A DNA stretch of 61,925 bases from an uncultured Sphingomonadales bacterium. GTDB lineage: Bacteria > Pseudomonadota > Alphaproteobacteria > Sphingomonadales > Sphingomonadaceae. Below the pieces are notes generated by a model, which worked only from the letters and a program-made list of their open reading frames with translations, searched no databases and had not been told where the DNA came from. Both the position numbers and the translations under genes were made by a program. The stretch covers positions 1 to 61,925 of the forward strand of contig CALCBC010000127.1 in assembly GCA_937898525.1 (NCBI GenBank). The letters run 5' to 3'. Positions 1-7,510 of this stretch are shown here, piece after piece (within the stretch, counting starts at the first letter, position 1; each line of letters begins with the position of its first letter).

Positions 1-155
1 TAGAACCGGGTGACGGCTTCGATGTCGGCGACCGAATAGGCCGACATGAAGTGGCTCAGTTCGATCTTCGTAGCGAGTTCAGGGGCCTGAGCCCTACCGC
101 CGCTGCCGGCGACCGCGACGCCCGCAAGTGCCAGGGCAAACAGCGCTCTTCTCAT
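1..155 (-). CDS. Secreted protein of unknown function, partial
   Basis: Only the first 51 codons are in the window; the gene runs off the left edge. The start ATG at 155 overlaps the TGA stop of pntAA in an ATGA junction, which implies translational coupling. The N-terminus is a clear signal peptide: two arginines, a hydrophobic stretch of alanines, leucines and valines, then a likely cleavage site after GGRAQA near residue 24. The visible mature part (APELATKIELSHF and following) matches no family I recognise. In alphaproteobacteria the next gene after pntAA is normally the small membrane subunit pntAB, but this protein has a cleavable export signal and no similarity to it, so it looks like an insertion between the transhydrogenase genes. 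Function unknown. Confidence 0.7.
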   Translation of the reverse strand, partial: MRRALFALALAGVAVAGSGGRAQAPELATKIELSHFMSAYSVADIEAVTRF

Positions 156-1273
156 CCCTTGAGCCTTTCGTTGACCACTTCCCCGCCCCGCGTCAGCCTG
201 ACGGCGTTGCCGATCTCCTCGTCGAGCACCGGGCGGCCCTGCTCCTTGTCCCAGAAGGCAGAGAGGAAGTTGTACAGGTTGCGCGCGTAGAGCGCCGAGG
301 CGTCCGCCGCGAGGTGGCCGGCGGTGTTCGAGTAGCCCATGATCTTGACGCCATGACGCTCGACCACCTGGTCGGCGACCGAACCCTCGACGTTGCCGCC
401 CTGGGCCACGGCAAGGTCGAAGATCACGCTGCCGGGGCGCATCGTTGCGATCTGCGCGTCGGTGATCAGCCGCGGCGCAGCGCGGCCCGGGATCAGCGCG
501 GTGGTGATGACGATGTCCTGCCTGGCGATGTGGCTCGAGACCAGTTCGGCCTGTGCCTTCTGGTACTCTTCGCTCATCTCGGTCGCGTAACCGCCCGCGC
601 CCTCCCCCTCGATGCCGGCGACACTTTCGACGAAGATCGGCTTGGCGCCGAGCGAAAGGATCTGCTCCTTCGTCGCGCTGCGAACGTCGGTCGCAGAGAC
701 CTGGGCGCCAAGCCGGCGCGCGGTCGCGATCGCCTGCAGTCCGGCGACGCCGACCCCCATCACGAAGACTTTCGCGGCGGAAATCGTCCCCGCCGCGGTC
801 ATCATCATGGGAAACGCGCGGCCGTATTCGTCGGCCGCTGCAATGACGGCCTTGTAGCCGGCGAGATTCGACTGGCTCGACAGCACGTCCATCGACTGCG
901 CGCGGGTGATGCGCGGCATGAACTCCATCGCCAGCGCCTCGAGCCCGGCGGCAGCGTAATCATCGACGCACTGGCGCGCGTTGAACGGGTCGAACATCGC
1001 CGCCACCCAGGCGCCCGTGGTGGCCCCGTTCAGCGCCTCGGCCGCCGGGGCGCGGACCGCGAGCACGATGTCGGCGCCCTTGACCACGTCTTCGGCCTGG
1101 CCGAGTTCGGCGCCGGCCTCCTCGAACGCGGCGTCGGGAATGCTCGCGCCTTCCCCGGCCCCGCGCTCGATGGCGACGGCGGCTCCCAGGGCGATGAACT
1201 TGCGGACGGTCTCGGGCGTGACGGCCACGCGGCTCTCGCCTGCGGCGCGTTCCTGCAAGACCGCAATGCGCAT
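152..1273 (-). CDS. pntAA: NAD(P) transhydrogenase, alpha subunit 1
   Basis: NAD(H)-binding domain I of the proton-translocating transhydrogenase, which moves hydride from NADH to NADP+ and uses the proton gradient. The 373-residue length fits the split alphaproteobacterial form, in which the membrane part of alpha is a separate gene (pntAB). The N-terminus (MRIAVLQERAAGESRVAVTP) is typical of the alanine dehydrogenase/PntAA family; the Rossmann nucleotide-binding segment with VMGVGVAGLQAIATARRLG is near residue 170. It lies 16 bases after the small oxidase subunit IV-like gene and its stop overlaps the next gene by four bases. The start is an ATG at 1273 behind a G-rich stretch. Confidence 0.93.
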   Translation of the reverse strand: MRIAVLQERAAGESRVAVTPETVRKFIALGAAVAIERGAGEGASIPDAAFEEAGAELGQAEDVVKGADIVLAVRAPAAEALNGATTGAWVAAMFDPFNARQCVDDYAAAGLEALAMEFMPRITRAQSMDVLSSQSNLAGYKAVIAAADEYGRAFPMMMTAAGTISAAKVFVMGVGVAGLQAIATARRLGAQVSATDVRSATKEQILSLGAKPIFVESVAGIEGEGAGGYATEMSEEYQKAQAELVSSHIARQDIVITTALIPGRAAPRLITDAQIATMRPGSVIFDLAVAQGGNVEGSVADQVVERHGVKIMGYSNTAGHLAADASALYARNLYNFLSAFWDKEQGRPVLDEEIGNAVRLTRGGEVVNERLKG

Positions 1274-1289
1274 CCCCCCGCGATCCGGC

Positions 1290-1412
1290 TCAGGAAATCA
1301 GAAGGATGATGACGAGCACCAGCAGCGCGGTGACCGGGACGGCCCATTTGAGAAGGCCGATGAACCCGCCGTAGGTCTTCTCGTGGGCCTTCCACTCTTG
1401 TGCCGGATCCAT
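1290..1412 (-). CDS. aa3-type cytochrome c oxidase subunit IV-like small membrane protein
   Basis: A 40-residue protein: a short polar head (MDPAQEWKAHEKTYGGFIGL) and one transmembrane helix of about 20 residues rich in L, V and I. This is the layout of the bacterial aa3-type cytochrome oxidase subunit IV family, a tiny one-helix subunit that binds the oxidase core. It sits just upstream of pntAA on the same strand, an arrangement known in sphingomonads, so it is probably co-transcribed with the transhydrogenase rather than with the oxidase genes. The start is fixed by the ATG at 1412; the larger open frame upstream of it is not coding. Confidence 0.75.
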   Translation of the reverse strand: MDPAQEWKAHEKTYGGFIGLLKWAVPVTALLVLVIILLIS

Positions 1413-1550
1413 CTCGGGTTCTCTCCAATCGCCTGTACTTCCGCCTGACGCTCTATCGCCGGGCGGCGGTACGCTCAACCCCTCCGGGAGCCGCTTAATC
1501 GGCTCTTTACCCCCTTTTGCTATCGCACCCCGACCGACGGGGCCGCATGG

Positions 1551-2978
1551 ATGGGACGGATGGCAGACGCCGAACAGCGCCTCTTGATGCTGATCGACGA
1601 CGAGCCGGCGCAGAGCCGGCTGATCACCGCACTCGCCGCGCGCGAGGGCTGGCGCACTCTGGTCGTGCGCGATTCCGAGACCGCCATCGCCACGCTCGGC
1701 ACGCGCCAGGGCATGCAGCTCTCGGCGATCATCCTCGACCAGTGGGTACCCGGCGACCAGGCCTGCGAGCTGATCCGCGAGCTCAAGGACCGCCGCCCCG
1801 CCCTGCCGATCCTGATGCTGACCACCAGCACCTCGCCGCTGCTCGCGGTCGAGGCGATGCGCGCGGGAGCGACCGACTACCTCGTCAAGCCGGTCGCGCC
1901 CGACCGGCTGATGCAGGCGCTGCGCAACACGACCACTCACGAGGCTCCGCAGGACGAGCTGATGCCGCTGACCGAGAAGATGGCAGCGACGCTCGACTTC
2001 GATTCGATGGTCGGCACGGCCCCGACCTTCCGCGACGCACTCGCCAAGGCGGCCAAGTGCGCGCGCGGGCACGGATCGGTGCTGATCGAAGGCGAGACCG
2101 GTACGGGCAAGGAAATGCTCGTCCGCGCGATGCACGCGGCAAGTCCGCGGGCGAAGACCGCGTTCCGCTCGATCAACGTCGGGGCGGTGCCGGCGAGCAG
2201 CCTCGGATCAATGCTCTTCGGGCACGAGAAGGGTGCCTTCGCCGGAGCCTTCGACCGCCAGGTCGGCGCGCTGCAGCACTGCGACGGCGGCACCCTGGTG
2301 CTCGACGAGGTCGACCGTCTGTCGATCGAGCTGCAGGACCGCCTGCTCGAAGCGCTGACCAACCGAACGGTACGCCCGATCGGCGCGCAGCACAGCTTCA
2401 AGGTCGACGTGCGGGTGATCTCGGCGAGCAACCTGCCGCTGGCCGACCTCGTCGCCGCCGGGCACTTCCGCGCCGAGCTGCTCGAGCTGCTCTCCGGCAC
2501 CAAGATCGTGCTCCCGCCGCTGCGCGAGCGCGCCGGCGACATCCCGGCACTGACCCGCCATTTCCTCGCCCGCATCGGCGAGCAGCCCGGCCTGCGGCCG
2601 CTCGGCATAACCGACGGGGCGCTGCAGTTGCTCGCCGCGTTCGACTGGCCCGGCAACGTCCGCCAGCTGCAGGCGGTGCTGTTCCGCGCCGCGGTGTTCT
2701 GCGACGGCAACGCGCTGACCGCCGACGACTTCCCGCAGCTCAGCCAGATGATCGGCGAGCTCGAGACCGGCGGCCTCCCGGCGCAGGAAGGGGTCGGCGT
2801 GCAGCTCTACACCGCGGACGGCAACCTGAGGCCGCTCGAGGAGATCGAGGCCGACGTGATCCGCCTCGCCATCGGCCACTATCGCGGGCGCATGACCGAA
2901 GTCGCGCGGCGTCTCGGGATCGGGCGCTCGACGCTGTACCGCAAGCTCAGCGACCTCGGGATCGAGAGCGCCGCTTGA
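1551..2978 (+). CDS. NtrC-family response regulator with altered sigma-54 contact loop
   Basis: 475 residues in three parts. The receiver (about 10-125) is complete, with acidic residues D16/D17, phospho-acceptor D63, T91/T92 and K113. The AAA+ domain (about 150-390) has Walker A GETGTGKE and Walker B TLVLDEVD. A Fis-type helix-turn-helix closes the protein (RMTEVARRLGIGRSTLYRKL). The loop that normally reads GAFTGA and touches sigma-54 reads GAFAGA, and the usual RLN motif before the conserved LPPLRER is replaced by ELLSG. So it may activate poorly, or act without sigma-54. No partner kinase is adjacent. The start could also be the ATG at 1560. Confidence 0.88.
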   Translation: MGRMADAEQRLLMLIDDEPAQSRLITALAAREGWRTLVVRDSETAIATLGTRQGMQLSAIILDQWVPGDQACELIRELKDRRPALPILMLTTSTSPLLAVEAMRAGATDYLVKPVAPDRLMQALRNTTTHEAPQDELMPLTEKMAATLDFDSMVGTAPTFRDALAKAAKCARGHGSVLIEGETGTGKEMLVRAMHAASPRAKTAFRSINVGAVPASSLGSMLFGHEKGAFAGAFDRQVGALQHCDGGTLVLDEVDRLSIELQDRLLEALTNRTVRPIGAQHSFKVDVRVISASNLPLADLVAAGHFRAELLELLSGTKIVLPPLRERAGDIPALTRHFLARIGEQPGLRPLGITDGALQLLAAFDWPGNVRQLQAVLFRAAVFCDGNALTADDFPQLSQMIGELETGGLPAQEGVGVQLYTADGNLRPLEEIEADVIRLAIGHYRGRMTEVARRLGIGRSTLYRKLSDLGIESAA

Positions 2979-3075
2979 GTCGGCTGGCCGGTTCTTGCGG
3001 AAGCGCGGAGGGGGCTCCGCTTCCGACCTGCGATAGAGCCTGCTCTGCGGACATCCGCAAATCGGCGAAAATCCC

Positions 3076-3101
3076 GTCATCCCGGCGAAAGTCGGGATGA
3101 C
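3076..3101. repeat. REP-like palindrome, copy 1
   Basis: Arms GTCATCCCGGC and GTCGGGATGAC with a GAAA loop form an 11-bp stem with one G-T mismatch, in the gap between the response regulator and the short-chain dehydrogenase. The same element occurs twice near 48.6 kb in this window. It resembles the intergenic palindromes common in alphaproteobacterial genomes; it may also end transcription. Confidence 0.75.
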
Positions 3102-3192
3102 GCATCGGTGAAAAGAGGGACTGTCCCTCTTTCTCGCGGCCTCTGCGTGGCTGCGCGGGAGAAAATCCTTCGACGGTCTCGTCGCCGCGGCT

Positions 3193-3966
3193 ATGGCGTC
3201 GCTGATGACGGAGGAGATGGATTTTGCTGGGAGGACGGCGCTGGTCACCGGTGCCGCCTCCGGTATCGGCGCAGCCGCGGCGCGGTGGCTGGGTGATCGC
3301 GGGATCGCGCGGCTGGTGCTGGTCGATCGCGACGAACAGGGGCTGGCGGCGCTCGATCCGGGTTGCGATGTCGTGCGCTTCACGGGCGACGTGGCCGAGG
3401 CAGCGCTCTGGGAGCGGGTGGAGGCCGAGGCGGGCGCGCTCGACCACGCGGTGGTCAATGCCGGGATCCCCGCCGGCGGCGCGATCGTCGAGCTGACCTT
3501 CGACGAGTGGCGGCGGGTGATGGCGGTCAACCTCGACGGCGCGTTCCTCTCGCTGCGGACGGCGCTGCGGCTGATGCGCGACGGCGGCTCGGCGGTGCTG
3601 ACGGCCTCGGTCGCGGGGCTGAAGGCGGAACCGGGTACGGCCGCCTACGGCTGCTCGAAGGCGGCGCTGATCCAGCTGGCCAAGGTCGCGGCTAAGGAGT
3701 CGGCGGCACGCGGCATCCGCGTCAACGCGATTGCACCGGGCGGGGTCGACACGCCGATCTGGGACGAGCTCGACTTCTTCAAGGGCCTGGTTACCCAGTC
3801 AGGCAGCCGGGCCGCCGCAATCGAGGCGATGGCAAAGATGGCCACACCGCTCGGCCGCTACGCCTCCCCCGAGGAAATCGCCGGCCAAGTCGGCTTCCTG
3901 CTGTCGGACATGGCGCGCAACACGACCGGCACGGTTCTGGTCACCGACGGCGGCTACTCGCTCTAG
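3193..3966 (+). CDS. Short-chain dehydrogenase/reductase
   Basis: Classical SDR of about 257 residues. The cofactor motif TGAASGIG is near residue 20, the NAG motif near 90, the catalytic Ser near 140 (TASVAG), and the Tyr/Lys pair is in YGCSK near 152-156. The C-terminal DGGYSL is typical of 3-oxoacyl-ACP-reductase-like members. The acid after beta-2 (VLVDRDEQG) suggests NAD rather than NADP. Substrate unknown; it stands alone between a regulator and a small secreted protein. A shorter start at the ATG at 3205 (MTEEMDFAGR) is equally plausible, since most homologues begin a few residues before the first beta strand. Confidence 0.85.
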   Translation: MASLMTEEMDFAGRTALVTGAASGIGAAAARWLGDRGIARLVLVDRDEQGLAALDPGCDVVRFTGDVAEAALWERVEAEAGALDHAVVNAGIPAGGAIVELTFDEWRRVMAVNLDGAFLSLRTALRLMRDGGSAVLTASVAGLKAEPGTAAYGCSKAALIQLAKVAAKESAARGIRVNAIAPGGVDTPIWDELDFFKGLVTQSGSRAAAIEAMAKMATPLGRYASPEEIAGQVGFLLSDMARNTTGTVLVTDGGYSL

Positions 3967-4051
3967 GACACACAATTCGCGACAACTTTCCGCTTGGTAT
4001 TCGTTTCTGCGGAAACTAGGCACCCAGGCTCCGATCTTGCCGAGGGACCCC

Positions 4052-4300
4052 ATGCAGTCGATTCGCCTGTTCGCCGCCGCGCTCTTCCTGTGCGTGCCCG
4101 CCAGCCTCCAGGCCGCGGCGGAGGCCGCTCCGTCGCCCCAGGCGGAAGCCGAAGCGCAGCCCGCAAAGCCCAAGAAGATCTGCCGCATGGAGACCGCGAC
4201 CGGCAGCGTGATGCCCAAGCGCGTCTGCCGCACTGCCGAGCAGGTCGCCGCCGACGAGGAAGCCGCGCGGCGCACGCGCGAACAGCTCGACCGCCGCTAA
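4052..4300 (+). CDS. Small secreted protein with KKICR...RVCR cysteine motif
   Basis: 82 residues starting at the ATG at 4052. A signal peptide (about 1-22, ending LQAAA) is followed by a linker of Ala, Glu, Pro and Gln, a core with two cysteines (KKICRMETATGSVMPKRVCR) and a charged tail rich in E and R. Proteins with this two-cysteine core and a TGS between are frequent in sphingomonads and lack a known function. The two cysteines could form a disulfide in the periplasm. It ends a few bases before the convergent folP. Confidence 0.7.
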   Translation: MQSIRLFAAALFLCVPASLQAAAEAAPSPQAEAEAQPAKPKKICRMETATGSVMPKRVCRTAEQVAADEEAARRTREQLDRR

Positions 4301-4306
4301 GTCGGC

Positions 4307-5422
4307 TCAGTCCTCGGCGAGGCACGAAAAGTCGGTCAGCGCCGCGTCGCGCATTCCGCGCCAGACGTTGCGGGCCTGGACCGTGTCGTAGACGTCGTGG
4401 ACCCGCAGCAGCTGCACGCCGGCCTGCATCGCGGTGACCGCCAGCGCGAGGCTGCCGCCCAGGCGCCTGTGCGCCGGGGCCTCGTTGCTGAGCGCTCCGA
4501 TCATACGCTTGCGGCTGGCGCCGACCAGCAACGGCTGGCCGAGCGCATGGAACAGCGGCAAGGCATTGAGCAGCGCGAGGTTGTCCGCCATCGGCTTGCC
4601 GAAGCCGATACCCGGATCGAGGATGATCCGCTCGCGCGCGATGCCCGCGGCGACTGCGCGGTCGCGCGCCTCGCGCAGCCAGTCGAACACGTCGAACACC
4701 ACGTTGTCGTAGCGGGCGCCGGCATGAAGGTCCTCGCCGTCGCCGGGCGCGTGCATGAGGATCACCGGCACGCCGCTGGCGGCGGCGAACTCGAGGCTGC
4801 GCGGGTCGTGGCGCAGGGCCGAAACGTCGTTGATCACGTGTGCGCCGGCGGCGAGCGCCGCTTCCATCACCGCGGGCCGGCGCGTATCGACGCTGACCGC
4901 GGCGCCCATCGCCACGCAGTGCTCGACGGCGGGGATCACCCGCTTGATCTCGTCACCTTCCCACACCGCGGCGGCTCCAGGCCGCGTGCTCTCCCCGCCG
5001 ATGTCGATGATCGCCGCGCCCGCCTCGTGCATCGCCGCCGCGTGGGCGCGCGCCTCCTCGGGGTCGTCGAGGAACTTGCCGCCGTCGGAGAAGCTGTCGG
5101 GCGTGACGTTGAGGATGCCCACGACCTGCGGCTGATCGAGCCGGATGGTCCGCTCGCCGAGCTGCAGGGGGGGGTGCGCGGTGGTGAGGCCAGTCCACTG
5201 CCGCCCCGCCTCGGGGCCGAGCTCGTCGGGCAGCCGCTCGAACACCCAGTCGATGCCCGAGGGGGTGACCAGCTCGCGCTGCACCACCCTGCCCTCGCGG
5301 GTCACGGTGACTGCGATCAGGTGCGCGTAGGTCATCCCGCCCGCCAGCCGGATGGCGTCGCCGGCGACGGCCTGCGGGCTCGGGGCCAGGTTCAGCGGCT
5401 GGATGTAGAGCTTGTCGGGCAT
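4307..5422 (-). CDS. folP: Dihydropteroate synthase
   Basis: Joins 6-hydroxymethyl-dihydropterin pyrophosphate with p-aminobenzoate to make dihydropteroate in folate synthesis; target of sulfonamides. The TIM-barrel signatures are clear: VGILNVTPDSFSDGG, IDIGGESTRPGA, and the C-terminal GASRKRMIG and RVHDV segments. At 371 residues it is longer than the usual 270-290: about 100 extra N-terminal residues (from MPDKLYIQPLNLAP) precede the barrel, as in other alphaproteobacterial FolP. The start at 5422 is chosen because that segment begins there and the frame upstream looks like intergenic repeat. It is convergent with the small secreted protein. Confidence 0.92.
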   Translation of the reverse strand: MPDKLYIQPLNLAPSPQAVAGDAIRLAGGMTYAHLIAVTVTREGRVVQRELVTPSGIDWVFERLPDELGPEAGRQWTGLTTAHPPLQLGERTIRLDQPQVVGILNVTPDSFSDGGKFLDDPEEARAHAAAMHEAGAAIIDIGGESTRPGAAAVWEGDEIKRVIPAVEHCVAMGAAVSVDTRRPAVMEAALAAGAHVINDVSALRHDPRSLEFAAASGVPVILMHAPGDGEDLHAGARYDNVVFDVFDWLREARDRAVAAGIARERIILDPGIGFGKPMADNLALLNALPLFHALGQPLLVGASRKRMIGALSNEAPAHRRLGGSLALAVTAMQAGVQLLRVHDVYDTVQARNVWRGMRDAALTDFSCLAED

Positions 5423-5605
5423 GGCGAGGGAGTTGCAGGGCTTGTTCAGGGCTTCAAGCAAATATTGTTTCGCGCGAAGGCGCGAAGACGTTCGTGGCGA
5501 AGCCACTCCTGGGTTGCCACCTTGCGGCGAGCAGGGACATCGCAGTCAGGAATGCGGCTTCGCCGCCTGCACGACCTCTCAGTGCCTTCGCGCGTTCGCG
5601 GAAAA

Positions 5606-6730
5606 TCAATCTTCCACTGCCAGCAGGTAGAGCTGCCGCAGTGCGTCGATCGGCTTGACCTGTCCTTCGTGTTCGACGTGCCAGAAAGTCCACCCGTTGC
5701 AGCTCGGCGCGCCCTGCAACGCCTTGCCGACGCCGTGGATCGATCCGGTCTCGCGTCCGCTCGCGATCGAGCCGTCGGCGCGCACGGTGGCGGTCCAGCG
5801 CCGCTGCTTGTCGAACAGCTCGGCACCCGGGGCAAGAAAGCCCGCCTCGACCAGTGCGCCGAACGCGACCTTGGGAGCGGTGCGCTTGCTCTGCATCGTC
5901 TGTAGCGCGCTCTCGTCAAGCGGCAGTTCCTTGGCGATCCGCGCCATGGCCGCCTCGCGATATTGCGGCTCACGCTCGCAGCCGATCCACTGCCGGCCAA
6001 GGCGCTTGGCTACCGCGCCGGTGGTCCCGGTGCCGAAGAACGGGTCGAGCACGACGTCGCCGGCCTCGGTCGTCGCCAGCAACACCCGATAGAGCAGCGC
6101 TTCGGGCTTTTGCGTCGGGTGGAGCTTGTGGCCGCCCTGCTTGAGCCGTTCCTGCCCGCCGCAGATCGGAATCACCCAGTCGCTGCGCATCTGCAGCTCG
6201 TCGTTGAGCGTCTTCATCGCGCGGTAGTTGAAGTGATAGCGCGCCTTCTCGCCCATCGAGGCCCAGATCAGCGTCTCGTGCGCATTGGTAAAGCGCGTGC
6301 CCCGAAAGTTCGGCATCGGGTTCGACTTGCGCCAGATCACGTCGTTGAGGATCCAGAACCCGAGATCCTGCATCAGCGCGCCGACGCGGAAGATGTTGTG
6401 GTAACTGCCGATGACCCACAGCGCCCCGTCGGGCTTGAGCACGCGGCGGCACTCGGCGAGCCAGCCGCGAGTGAAACTGTCGTAGGCTGCGAAGCTGTCG
6501 AACCGGTCCCAGTGATCGGTCACGGCGTCAACGTGGCTCCCGTCGGGCCGGTTGAGGTCGCCACCGAGCTGGAGGTTGTAGGGCGGATCGGCGAACACGA
6601 GGTCGATCGAGGCGTCCGGCAGCGTGCGCATCGCCTCGACGCAGTCGCCGGGCAGGATGCGCCCGAGCGGCAGTTCGACCGCTTGCCTGGCGCGCGTCTT
6701 CGGTGCGCGGATTGTGGTGACTTCGCCCAT
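5606..6730 (-). CDS. ccrM: CcrM-type DNA adenine N6-methyltransferase (GANTC)
   Basis: Cell-cycle-regulated orphan methyltransferase of alphaproteobacteria that methylates adenine in GANTC. 374 residues of the beta class: the catalytic DPPY (FADPPYNLQLGG, about residue 47) comes before the AdoMet-binding FFGTGTT (about residue 228). The C-terminal extension (about 285-374), with the conserved CNGWTFWHVEHEG, is the domain found in CcrM and needed for DNA binding. No restriction gene lies nearby. The 5' region carries five GANTC sites and a DnaA box, which suggests control by methylation state and replication. Confidence 0.94.
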   Translation of the reverse strand: MGEVTTIRAPKTRARQAVELPLGRILPGDCVEAMRTLPDASIDLVFADPPYNLQLGGDLNRPDGSHVDAVTDHWDRFDSFAAYDSFTRGWLAECRRVLKPDGALWVIGSYHNIFRVGALMQDLGFWILNDVIWRKSNPMPNFRGTRFTNAHETLIWASMGEKARYHFNYRAMKTLNDELQMRSDWVIPICGGQERLKQGGHKLHPTQKPEALLYRVLLATTEAGDVVLDPFFGTGTTGAVAKRLGRQWIGCEREPQYREAAMARIAKELPLDESALQTMQSKRTAPKVAFGALVEAGFLAPGAELFDKQRRWTATVRADGSIASGRETGSIHGVGKALQGAPSCNGWTFWHVEHEGQVKPIDALRQLYLLAVED

Positions 6731-6749
6731 GAACCGTCCGATCCCTCAG

Positions 6750-6758
6750 TTATCCACA
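6750..6758 (+). promoter_or_regulatory. DnaA box upstream of ccrM
   Basis: TTATCCACA matches the high-affinity DnaA consensus exactly, 20 bases before the ccrM start codon. It is a single box; no cluster that would suggest an origin was found nearby. Confidence 0.6.
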
Positions 6759-6773
6759 GGGTGCGGAAGCCGC

Positions 6774-6915
6774 GACTCCCCGTCAAGCCGCGAGTTCGGG
6801 CCTCAGCGGGATTGGCGCAGCATGGCTAACGGGGAACGAAAAGAGTCCCACACAGCATGTTGAGTCCGCGCCGGTTTGGCGGACTCGATATCTGGTGGTG
6901 TGGCGCGGAAGACTC
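6774..6915. promoter_or_regulatory. Cluster of five GANTC methylation sites in the ccrM upstream region
   Basis: GANTC occurs at 6774, 6843, 6862, 6882 and 6911: five sites in 142 bases, where random sequence would give about one in 256. They lie directly upstream of ccrM, whose product methylates this sequence. In Caulobacter the ccrM promoter region also has GANTC sites and is influenced by their methylation state. Confidence 0.65.
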
Positions 6916-7095
6916 GCCTCCGAATTTCCTCCGGCGAGGATCATCCCCATGCCAGCGTGGCAACCCCGGCTTCTGCTGCATGACGATCGTCCGAGCGTAG
7001 ACGCGATAGAGCGAGCTCTGGACTGGCAAGGAGCCGTAGCGGAGTGCCCGGCGACCGGTGCTACTCGCTGGAAAAATCCTTCGGCAGCGTCAGGA

Positions 7096-7443
7096 CTAGC
7101 CGTCCCGCGGATACGCCTCGACCTGTGTTACCTGGTTACCGTTCGTTTCGCTGCTCACGATCCTGACAACCGGCCAGCGTTGACGAAAGTTCACGGAGTA
7201 AAGCTCTCGGAGCGCCGACTTGCCGTGATAGCGCTGGTTTCCATCGGATGTTGAGATTTCCACATCGTCGGCAAACTCTGCTAGAAACGCTCTGAAATTG
7301 AAGCGCTCATAGGCGGCATTCATTCGTCCTACGACATCCTCGGCTTCGTTGGCTTGCGCCGCGCCAAGCGGCCACATTGACGCCAACGCCAAGACTGCAA
7401 ACAATCTGATGTGTGGACGATCGCTAGTCACAATACCCGACAT
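7096..7443 (-). CDS. Secreted SnoaL/NTF2-like protein
   Basis: 115 residues from the ATG at 7443, with a signal peptide of about 30 residues ending AAQANE. The mature part has the pattern of NTF2/SnoaL folds: an N-terminal helix (VVGRMNAAYERFNFRAFLAEF), DDVEIST and GKSALRELY, then strand-rich sequence. The fold is used by many small enzymes and binding proteins, so no activity can be named; being exported, it acts in the periplasm. The gene and the DNA after it are less GC-rich than their neighbours and separate rnhB from ccrM, genes that often sit side by side in this group, so it may be a late insertion. Confidence 0.65.
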   Translation of the reverse strand: MSGIVTSDRPHIRLFAVLALASMWPLGAAQANEAEDVVGRMNAAYERFNFRAFLAEFADDVEISTSDGNQRYHGKSALRELYSVNFRQRWPVVRIVSSETNGNQVTQVEAYPRDG

Positions 7444-7510
7444 CTGATCGCCCGCAATGGGCCGAGGACGAAGGTCCAACGCATTTCCCGAGCCTCATGC
7501 AATCTTGGCT

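Larger units (their letters stand above)
6731..7095. other. Intergenic region between ccrM and the NTF2-like gene
   Basis: About 365 bases without a convincing gene. The half nearest ccrM holds the DnaA box and GANTC cluster listed separately. The rest is less GC-rich than its surroundings, and its short frames on either strand lack signal, motif or ribosome-binding site. It probably contains the ccrM promoter. Confidence 0.6.

Noticed and set aside
6826..7254. Small frames on both strands upstream of ccrM
   Set aside because: Odd composition, no signal or motif; the region is better read as regulatory.
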